Notes under the pieces: model-generated
Seen by the model: the letters and a program-made list of their open reading frames with translations, nothing else
Database searches by the model: none
Told to the model about the DNA's origin: nothing
Translations under genes and position numbers: made by a program
NCBI GenBank assembly: GCA_014378085.1
Contig: JACMOJ010000261.1
Span: 1-5,509 of the forward strand
Source: Burkholderiales bacterium
GTDB taxonomy: Bacteria > Pseudomonadota > Gammaproteobacteria > Burkholderiales > Usitatibacteraceae
Length of the DNA: 5,509 nt
Direction of reading: 5' to 3'
In this document: one piece after another, positions 1-5,509 of the stretch
Layout: each line of letters starts with the position of its first letter
Numbering within the stretch: position 1 is the first letter of the stretch

Positions 1-687
1 GAGGACGCCGCCGAGGAATGGTAGCAACAACGCGAAGTGCCCGATCGCACTGCCCACCAGGACACCGACGAGCAAGGCGGGAATAACCCGGCTCCAAGGA
101 CGCCACAGAACGCATGCCAACGCTGTACCAATGCAGGTCACGAGAGCGGTCGGCGAATAGCCCGGCAAACGCGAAGCCAAATCTTCCAGGTTGGCAATAA
201 TCGACAGTCCTCTGGTTTGCTCGATTCCCAGTGCAGGGGCTAGCTGGCTATTGATGATCAGCACCGCAGCACCTGCGGTGAATCCGACGACCACCGAATG
301 GGGAACAATATCGACGAATCGTCCGGCGCGACAGAGGCCGAGCAAAAATTGCGTGATGCCGACCATGAAAGTGAGCGTCAGCACCAGTGAAACATAGTCC
401 GGCGTGCCCGGCATCGCAAGTGGCACCACGAGGCTCATCGTCATCAGCGAAATCGCGTTGGCCGGGCCGGTCACCATCAGGCGGCTCGAGCCAAAAATTG
501 CCGCGATGAGGCACGGCACCATCGCCGAATACAGGCCGTATTGCGGCGGCATGCCGGCCAAGGTCGCAAAGGCAACCCCTTGCGGTAATACCACCACGGC
601 ACCGGTCAAGCCGGCCAGCACGTCGGCGCGAATCGCGCCGGGCTTACGCATCTCGGGTAGCCATCGAAGGATCGGTAATCCAAACAT
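1..687 (-). CDS. sulP: SulP-family inorganic anion permease, N-terminal part (truncated by window edge)
   Basis: The minus-strand frame from ATG at 687-685 is open to position 1, giving 229 codons with no stop; the C-terminus, including any STAS domain, lies outside the window. The protein is strongly hydrophobic, with about seven membrane segments visible. Residues 35-58 carry the SulP/SLC26 signature (PQGVAFATLAGMPPQYGLYS), followed by the conserved VTGPANAISLM at 72-82 and the HSVVVGFTAGAAVLI helix near 130-144. These belong to the first part of the transport core. SulP proteins are inner-membrane carriers of sulfate, bicarbonate or dicarboxylates, and the substrate cannot be read from this fragment. 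An in-frame TAA at 720-718 with no start codon between it and 687 fixes the ATG as the most upstream start; Met13 is an alternative. The Shine-Dalgarno region is weak (GAGACC about 10 nt upstream). The gene is divergent from fhs. The neighbouring SoeA-like gene makes sulfate a reasonable but unproven substrate. The symbol is the family name, not a proven orthologue. Confidence 0.92.
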   Translation of the reverse strand, partial: MFGLPILRWLPEMRKPGAIRADVLAGLTGAVVVLPQGVAFATLAGMPPQYGLYSAMVPCLIAAIFGSSRLMVTGPANAISLMTMSLVVPLAMPGTPDYVSLVLTLTFMVGITQFLLGLCRAGRFVDIVPHSVVVGFTAGAAVLIINSQLAPALGIEQTRGLSIIANLEDLASRLPGYSPTALVTCIGTALACVLWRPWSRVIPALLVGVLVGSAIGHFALLLPFLGGVL

Positions 688-704
688 TATTTTTGGTCTC
701 GCTG

Positions 705-728
705 TTTCGTAATTTCGTTATTTCATGG
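705..728. repeat. Degenerate 8-nt tandem repeat in the sulP leader
   Basis: Three consecutive 8-mers read TTTCGTAA, TTTCGTTA and TTTCATGG on the plus strand. The first two differ at one base; the third keeps the TTTC core. The array sits 18-41 nt upstream of the sulP start, where it would be in the 5' leader or core promoter. Direct repeats of this kind can be regulator sites, but the array is short and AT-rich, so chance is possible. Confidence 0.35.
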
Positions 729-882
729 CGCTGTTGTCGGGCGAACACGGTCAAGCTTAATAAGTAGAGCAATCTCCAAGCCAGCTTGCCGCCAACTTCA
801 TCGGTATCCGCCTTTGCACTCTGGCATCAAGATTGCTCAATGCAATGAGTTGCTCGCGGGGGAACCGCTGACGTTTCATTCG

Positions 883-901
883 GATCGAAAAATCATCGAT
901 C
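883..901. promoter_or_regulatory. Candidate operator dyad upstream of fhs
   Basis: A perfect 6-bp inverted repeat, GATCGA-N7-TCGATC, lies about 80 bp upstream of the fhs start codon. The spacing puts equivalent half-site bases roughly 13 bp apart, acceptable for a dimeric regulator, and the location suits an operator. No regulator gene is in the window and a 6-bp dyad can arise by chance, so this is only a candidate. Confidence 0.25.
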
Positions 902-968
902 TTGGCGCGCAAGTGTTTCGTTTGGCACAGGGCTGACCGCCAGTGAGCATTAAAACCAGTCAATTTAC

Positions 969-974
969 AAAGGA
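969..974 (+). promoter_or_regulatory. Ribosome binding site of fhs
   Basis: AAAGGA lies six bases before the ATG at 981, ideal Shine-Dalgarno composition and spacing. It supports 981 as the true fhs start. The overlapping ATG at 974-976 is in a different frame and has no suitable site of its own. Confidence 0.75.
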
Positions 975-980
975 TGACGT

Positions 981-2651
981 ATGCCAAGTGATATCGAAAT
1001 TGCCCAAGCCAGCAAGATGGTGCGAATCGCCAAGTTAGCGCAGGAAAAATTGGGTATAGGCGAGGAGCACCTTGAGCCGTACGGGCACTTCAAGGCGAAA
1101 GTCTCGCTGCCGTTTCTGGATACGCTTAAAGGAAAAAAGGACGGCAAACTCATTCTAGTCACCGCCATCAGCCCCACGCCGGCCGGCGAGGGCAAGACGA
1201 CGACCACGGTGGGACTCGGCGACGCGTTAAATCACATTGGCAAGAAAGCAATGATCTGCCTGCGCGAGCCCTCGTTGGGACCGGTATTCGGGGTCAAAGG
1301 CGGAGCGGCCGGTGGCGGCTATGCGCAGATCGTCCCGATGGAAGACATCAATCTGCACTTTACCGGCGACTTTTCGGCCATCGCGCTCGCCAACAACCTG
1401 CTTGCGGCGCTGATTGACAACCATATTCACCACGGCAACGAACTCGGCATCGACGTGCGGCGCATCCAATGGAAGCGCGTCGTCGACATGAACGACCGGG
1501 CACTTCGCGAAATCACCGCCGCGCTCGGCGGGCCTGGCAACGGCTACCCGCGTCAGGACGGATTCGATATTGTTGTTGCTTCTGAAGTCATGGCGATTTT
1601 CTGCCTCGCGACCTCGATTGAAGATCTCAAACAGCGCCTGGGCCGCATCGTCGTCGCCTACACGCGCGACCAGAAAGCGATTTTAGCGCGGGACTTGAAC
1701 GCGCATGGCGCCATGACCGTGTTGCTCAAAGACGCGCTCGCCCCGAACCTGGTGCAGACGCTGGAAAACAATTTGGCCTTCGTCCACGGCGGACCGTTTG
1801 CCAATATCGCCCACGGTTGCAATAGCGTGATCGCCACGCAGTCGGCGTTGAAGCTGGCCGATTACGTGGTCACCGAAGCGGGCTTTGGCGCAGACCTGGG
1901 TGCCGAAAAGTTCATCGACATCAAGTGTCGCAAATCCGGCCTGCGGCCCGATGCGGCGGTAATTGTCGCGACGGTGCGCGCGATGAAATATCACGGCGGT
2001 GCCGACCTGAAAACCATTACGCAGGAAAACATTGCCGCACTCGAAAAAGGCATTGTCAACCTCGAACGTCACGTCGAAAACGTGTCGAAGGTCTACGGCA
2101 TACCTTGCGTAGTCTCCATAAATAAATTCACCACCGACACCGATGCCGAGCTCGAAATTCTGCGCTCGCGCATGGCCAAACTCGGCGTCAGGGTGGTACT
2201 GGCCACTCACTGGGGCGACGGCGGCAAGGGTGCAGCGGATTTGGCGCGGATCGTCGTGGAACTCTGTGCACAAAAATCGAATGTGACTTTTGTTTACGAC
2301 GAGCAGGACACGCTCTGGGAAAAAATCAACAAGATCGCGAAGAAGGTTTATCGCGCCAGTGAAGTTACCGCCGACAACAAGGTACGCAGCCAGATCAAAC
2401 GGTTGCAGGAAGACGGCTATGGACACTATCCGGTCTGCGTGGCCAAGACCCAGTATTCATTTTCAACCGACGCGCAATTGCGTGGCGCGCCAGACAACCA
2501 CGTCATCACCGTGCGTGAAGTGCGCCTGGCTGCTGGCGCGGAATTTATCGTCATGGTCTGCGGCGACATCATGACCATGCCCGGTTTGCCCAAGGTTCCC
2601 TCGGCCAACAAGATCGACATTGTCAATGGCAAGGTGGTCGGCTTGTTTTAG
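981..2651 (+). CDS. fhs: Formate--tetrahydrofolate ligase (formyltetrahydrofolate synthetase)
   Basis: This 556-residue cytosolic enzyme catalyses ATP-dependent condensation of formate with tetrahydrofolate to 10-formyl-THF, feeding the folate C1 pool; its length is standard for bacterial Fhs. The nucleotide-binding loop TPAGEGKT is at residues 66-73. The first family signature, [11 protein letters not shown], is at 104-114, preceded by EPSLGPVF at 96-103. The substrate-site block [17 protein letters not shown] is at 276-292. The second family signature, [12 protein letters not shown], is at 329-340. [10 protein letters not shown] at 401-410 and [13 protein letters not shown] at 531-543 are also conserved family blocks. 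No key motif is missing, so it is expected to be active. The start has a strong ribosome binding site. It is followed after 36 nt by the molybdoenzyme gene on the same strand with no terminator between, suggesting a shared transcript. A fhs gene beside a sulfite-oxidase-type gene suggests formate assimilation during growth on C1-sulfur substrates, though a general C1 role is equally possible. Confidence 0.98.
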   Translation: MPSDIEIAQASKMVRIAKLAQEKLGIGEEHLEPYGHFKAKVSLPFLDTLKGKKDGKLILVTAISPTPAGEGKTTTTVGLGDALNHIGKKAMICLREPSLGPVFGVKGGAAGGGYAQIVPMEDINLHFTGDFSAIALANNLLAALIDNHIHHGNELGIDVRRIQWKRVVDMNDRALREITAALGGPGNGYPRQDGFDIVVASEVMAIFCLATSIEDLKQRLGRIVVAYTRDQKAILARDLNAHGAMTVLLKDALAPNLVQTLENNLAFVHGGPFANIAHGCNSVIATQSALKLADYVVTEAGFGADLGAEKFIDIKCRKSGLRPDAAVIVATVRAMKYHGGADLKTITQENIAALEKGIVNLERHVENVSKVYGIPCVVSINKFTTDTDAELEILRSRMAKLGVRVVLATHWGDGGKGAADLARIVVELCAQKSNVTFVYDEQDTLWEKINKIAKKVYRASEVTADNKVRSQIKRLQEDGYGHYPVCVAKTQYSFSTDAQLRGAPDNHVITVREVRLAAGAEFIVMVCGDIMTMPGLPKVPSANKIDIVNGKVVGLF

Positions 2652-2687
2652 GCGCAAAGACGCCGATTCAATATCACTCAACCCCAA
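2652..2687 (+). other. Short fhs-soeA spacer without terminator or clear ribosome binding site
   Basis: The 36-nt gap has no stop codon in the frame shared by the two genes, and no alternative start codon for the downstream gene. Only a 4-bp stem (GGCG/CGCC, 2651-2664) can form, with no T-tract. The bases just before the ATG (ACTCAACCCCAA) contain no purine-rich Shine-Dalgarno sequence. The gap looks like an operon-internal spacer. Confidence 0.6.
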
Positions 2688-5509
2688 ATGATAAAAACCA
2701 GAAATCAAGCCATCAAGTTTGAAGACCACTCCAAGCAGGAGGTGAAATGCACCACCTGCTACATGTGCGCGTGCCGTTGTGGTATTGAAGTTACGTTGCA
2801 ACAGGGAAGGGTGCGTTTCATCAAGGGCAACAAGAAACATCCGGTGAATCAGGGTGTGCTGTGCGCAAAGGGCTCTGCCGGGATCATGAAGCAGTATTCA
2901 AAGGCCAGGTTGACCGGGCCGATGATGCGCAAACCCGGTGCTGAACGCGGCACCGGAGAGTTTGTATCGATCTCGTGGGACCAGGCGTTGGCAATGTTGA
3001 CCAAACGGCTCGCACACATTCGCGCGACGGATCCAAAAAAGCTCGCGTTCTTTACCGGGCGCGACCAGATGCAGGCTCTGACCGGTTTGTGGGCGCAACA
3101 ATTCGGCACACCCAATTGGTCCGCGCACGGCGGATTTTGCTCGGTGAACATGGCCGCTGCCGGCCTTTATTCCATCGGCTATTCGTTCTGGGAATTCGGT
3201 GCAGTCGATTGGGATCGGGCGAAGTATTTTGTGTTGTGGGGCGTGGCCGAAGACCACTCGTCGAACCCTATGAAGATTGGCCTCGACAAACTGAAGAAAA
3301 GCGGCGCGAAATTCGTCTCGATCAATCCGGTCAGAACCGGTTACTCGGCCATCGCCGATGAGTGGATACCGATTCGGCCCGGCACCGACGGCTTGTTGGC
3401 GCTGGCGATGGTGCATGTGCTGCTCACCCGCGAATTATTTGACGTGCCGTTTCTGTCGCGCTATACCAATTCTCCCTGGTTGGTGATCGACGCGCCGGGC
3501 ACCTCGCAGGATGGGTTGTTTTTGCGTGATGCCGCTGGCCAGCCGCTGATCCACGATCAGCGTAGCGGACAATTTGTAGACGGACTCGGTGCCGATATCA
3601 AGCCCGCGCTGTTCGGGCAATTTGAGACCGCCGCAGGTGTCAAGGTGCGAACCGTGCTGACACTCGCTGCCACGCGCTATATGGATGAGCGTTATTCGCC
3701 GGAAGCGGTGGCTTCCCGCTGCGGCGTTTCGGCTGCAACCATTGAGCGGCTCGCGCTTGAAATGGCGACGATTGCATTCAAAGAAACCATTGAAATCCCG
3801 GTACAGTGGACCGACGTGTGGGGCAAGGTGCATGCCAAGGTGATTGGACGGCCGGTCGCGATGTATGCCATGCGTGGCATTTCGGCGCACTCGAATGGCT
3901 TTCAAACCTGCCGCGCGTTGCACCTGATACAGATGCTGCTTGGCGCGCTCGAAGGGCCGGGCAATTTTCGGGCGCGGGCACCGTACCCGCGCCCGATACC
4001 ACCATTGATATTGCCGGAAAATGACGGCGCGATCATCAATGCGCCGGACACACCACTTTCAAGGCCACCACTTGGTTTTCCGATGCGTCCCGAAGACCTC
4101 GCCATCGATGCCGAGGGTCGACCGCTGAGAATCGACAAGGCGTACTCGTGGGAGTCGCCCCTAGCGGCCCACGGTGCGATGCACATGGTGATTACCAATG
4201 CAGTCAATGCCGACCCGTATTCCATCGACACGCTGATTCTTTTTATGGCCAACATGGCGTGGAACTCTTCGATGAATACGTCGGGTGTGCAAGACATGTT
4301 GCGTGCCAAACATGACAGCGGAGCCAACGCGGGTGAATATAAAATTCCCTTTCTGGTGGTTGCCGATGCGTTCGATTCTGAAACGGTACGTTTCGCCGAT
4401 CTGGTGCTGCCCGACACCACCTACCTTGAGCGCCACGATGCAATTTCAGTGCTTGATCGTCCGATTTCAGAAGCCGATACGGTCGCCGATGCGATCCGAC
4501 ATCCGGTCGTCGCACTCGATCGCAATGTGAGACCCTGGCAAGAAGTGCTGGTTGATTTGGCGGGACGATTGAAATTTCCCGCATTCACCAATCCAGACGG
4601 TCAGCCGAAGTTCAAAGGCTATTGCGATTTCATCGTCAACTATGAAAAGTCGCCAGGGATCGGTTTTCTTGCTGGCTGGCGTGGCAAGGACGGCAGCAAG
4701 TCGCTACGCGGCGAGCCGAACCCGGATCAATGGAATCGCTACATCGAGAACGGCGCATTTTTTACCCACCATTGGGCCGGCAACGAGCAGTGGATGCGCC
4801 ATTGGAACCGCGACTACCAGCAGAAGGCGGTCGAGGCGACGTTCATTGCCAAAATCGAGCCAATCATCATGCAGATATATTCGGAACCGATTCAAAAGTT
4901 TCGTCTGGCCGGGCAAGGACTCTACGACGGGCCGAAGCCTACCGATCCCATCGATATAGCGCGCTTGAGTGCGCACTTTGATCCGTTGCCGGACTGGTAT
5001 CCCAATCTGGACAGCGCAGACCAGGATGAAACCGAATTTCCATTCCACGCCATCACTCAACGGCCGATGGCGATGTATCACTCGTGGGACACCCAGAACG
5101 TTTGGTTGCGCCAAATCATGGCGGGTAATTTTCTTTACATGAACGAAGGGACTGCAACCGCGCGGGGCCTCAAATCACTGGACTGGATTTGGGTTGAGTC
5201 CCGCATCGGGCGTATTCGTTGCCAGCTCAAAACCATGGAAGGGGTCGAAGCCAATACCGTTTGGACCTGGAACGCGATCGGCAAACAGCGCGGGGCATGG
5301 GCGCTGGAAGATGGCGCAAGTGAATCCACGCATGGTTTTTTGTTGAACCACCTCATCAGCGAACAACTCGCCTCGCGTGCGGGGGAACGCAAGCTCACCA
5401 ATAGCGATCCGATTACCGGGCAGGCCGCGTGGTACGACCTGATGGTCAAAATTACCAAGGCCGCTGACGGCGAAGAGGGCGTTTGGCCGCAGTTTGATGA
5501 GAGCAAAAA
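2688..5509 (+). CDS. soeA: Molybdopterin oxidoreductase, SoeA-like sulfite dehydrogenase (quinone) catalytic subunit; 3' end cut by window
   Basis: The frame is open from ATG 2688 to the window end: 940 codons, against roughly 950-970 for SoeA, so only the extreme C-terminus is missing. SoeA is the Mo-bisMGD subunit of SoeABC, which oxidises sulfite to sulfate in the cytoplasm and passes electrons to quinone through the iron-sulfur subunit SoeB and membrane subunit SoeC. The N-terminal [4Fe-4S] domain (about 17-75) has C24-x2-C27-x3-C31-x27-C59, followed by K61 as in related enzymes, plus extra cysteines C21 and C29. The Mo-pterin core follows to about 590. C151 in HGGFCSVN is the probable molybdenum ligand. 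SINPVRTGYSAIADEWIPIRPGTD (211-234, split here as SINPVRTGY and IPIRPGTD) and ADLVLPDTTYLER (570-582) are typical cofactor-domain motifs. The C-terminal pterin-binding domain spans about 785-925. There is no twin-arginine signal, consistent with cytoplasmic SoeA and against periplasmic PsrA/PhsA or ArrA. C151 is followed by Ser, not the His usual in formate dehydrogenases. No other start fits; Met26 would cut the cluster motif. The family assignment comes from remembered resemblance to proteobacterial SoeA proteins. Confidence 0.9.
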   Translation, partial: MIKTRNQAIKFEDHSKQEVKCTTCYMCACRCGIEVTLQQGRVRFIKGNKKHPVNQGVLCAKGSAGIMKQYSKARLTGPMMRKPGAERGTGEFVSISWDQALAMLTKRLAHIRATDPKKLAFFTGRDQMQALTGLWAQQFGTPNWSAHGGFCSVNMAAAGLYSIGYSFWEFGAVDWDRAKYFVLWGVAEDHSSNPMKIGLDKLKKSGAKFVSINPVRTGYSAIADEWIPIRPGTDGLLALAMVHVLLTRELFDVPFLSRYTNSPWLVIDAPGTSQDGLFLRDAAGQPLIHDQRSGQFVDGLGADIKPALFGQFETAAGVKVRTVLTLAATRYMDERYSPEAVASRCGVSAATIERLALEMATIAFKETIEIPVQWTDVWGKVHAKVIGRPVAMYAMRGISAHSNGFQTCRALHLIQMLLGALEGPGNFRARAPYPRPIPPLILPENDGAIINAPDTPLSRPPLGFPMRPEDLAIDAEGRPLRIDKAYSWESPLAAHGAMHMVITNAVNADPYSIDTLILFMANMAWNSSMNTSGVQDMLRAKHDSGANAGEYKIPFLVVADAFDSETVRFADLVLPDTTYLERHDAISVLDRPISEADTVADAIRHPVVALDRNVRPWQEVLVDLAGRLKFPAFTNPDGQPKFKGYCDFIVNYEKSPGIGFLAGWRGKDGSKSLRGEPNPDQWNRYIENGAFFTHHWAGNEQWMRHWNRDYQQKAVEATFIAKIEPIIMQIYSEPIQKFRLAGQGLYDGPKPTDPIDIARLSAHFDPLPDWYPNLDSADQDETEFPFHAITQRPMAMYHSWDTQNVWLRQIMAGNFLYMNEGTATARGLKSLDWIWVESRIGRIRCQLKTMEGVEANTVWTWNAIGKQRGAWALEDGASESTHGFLLNHLISEQLASRAGERKLTNSDPITGQAAWYDLMVKITKAADGEEGVWPQFDESK
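3968..3996. repeat. Perfect 11-bp GC-rich inverted repeat inside soeA
   Basis: TCGGGCGCGGG at 3968-3978 is exactly complementary to CCCGCGCCCGA at 3986-3996, separated by the 7-nt loop CACCGTA. RNA from either strand would fold into a very stable hairpin. It encodes residues about 427-437 of SoeA (FRARAPYPRPI region), a proline-rich linker. Neither side has a T-tract on either strand, so it does not look like an intrinsic terminator. Confidence 0.8.

Larger units (their letters stand above)
688..980. other. Divergent intergenic region between sulP and fhs
   Basis: This 293-bp stretch separates two divergently transcribed genes and must hold both promoters unless they are driven from elsewhere. 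No well-matched sigma-70 promoter stands out: the best -35/-10-like pairs, such as TTGTCG at 734-739 with TTAATA at 757-762, match the consensus poorly. No sigma-54 element was found. No tRNA or convincing small RNA is visible. The region contains the 8-nt tandem repeat at 705-728, an imperfect palindrome CTCAATGCAATGAG at 836-849 (six of seven pairs), and the dyad at 883-901. A 76-codon minus-strand open frame at 757-987 overlaps the fhs start, resembles no family I know, and is treated as chance. Confidence 0.7.

Noticed and set aside
248..514. 88-codon minus-strand open frame within the sulP region
   Set aside because: It is out of frame with the SulP protein, which is open through the whole region and carries the family signature.
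905..930. TGGCAC-like element upstream of fhs as a sigma-54 promoter
   Set aside because: The required TTGC element at the right spacing downstream is absent.
757..987. 76-codon minus-strand open frame in the sulP-fhs intergenic region
   Set aside because: It overlaps the fhs start and ribosome binding site, has a nondescript composition and matches no family I recognise.
1683..2426. 247-codon minus-strand open frame inside fhs
   Set aside because: It lies wholly antisense to a complete, motif-perfect fhs. Its product shows no recognisable domain. Long antisense frames are expected from codon bias in GC-rich genes.
2651..2664. GGCG/CGCC stem after the fhs stop as a terminator
   Set aside because: Only four base pairs and no T-tract; too weak to end transcription.
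2898..3416. 172-codon minus-strand open frame opposite soeA
   Set aside because: Antisense shadow of the continuous soeA frame, with no domain features.
3902..4420. 172-codon minus-strand open frame opposite soeA
   Set aside because: Antisense shadow in low-complexity Ser/Gly/Ala-rich translation; soeA is intact across it.

Overview
The window is moderately GC-rich, gene-dense bacterial chromosome. Protein style (a cytoplasmic SoeA-type molybdoenzyme, a bacterial-length Fhs, a SulP permease) points to Pseudomonadota, most likely beta- or gammaproteobacterial. That assignment is inferred from family resemblance, not from a marker gene.

Layout. Positions 1-687 (minus strand) hold the N-terminal 229 codons of a SulP-family anion permease whose 3' end lies beyond the left edge. 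Positions 688-980 are a divergent intergenic region with no convincing gene. It contains a degenerate 8-nt tandem repeat in the sulP leader, a 6-bp dyad upstream of fhs, and a good Shine-Dalgarno site for fhs. Positions 981-2651 (plus) encode a complete 556-residue formate-tetrahydrofolate ligase (fhs). After a 36-nt gap with no terminator, 2688-5509 (plus) encodes the first 940 codons of a large Mo-bisMGD/[4Fe-4S] oxidoreductase best matched to SoeA, the catalytic subunit of the cytoplasmic membrane-bound sulfite:quinone oxidoreductase. It runs off the right edge close to its expected C-terminus, so soeB and soeC would be expected just outside.

How the genes may work together. Fhs activates formate to 10-formyl-THF. 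SoeA would oxidise sulfite to sulfate and pass electrons to quinone through SoeB/SoeC. SulP proteins move sulfate, bicarbonate or dicarboxylates. Fhs and SoeA are probably co-transcribed. A sulfite oxidase with a formate-assimilating enzyme and a possible sulfate transporter fits growth on substrates that release both C1 units and sulfite, such as methanesulfonate or methylated sulfur compounds. This is an inference from gene order only. Less expected structures are a perfect 11-bp GC-rich inverted repeat inside soeA and the fact that fhs and soeA share one reading frame, separated by a single amber stop and 12 sense codons. No mobile element, CRISPR array, tRNA or rRNA was seen.
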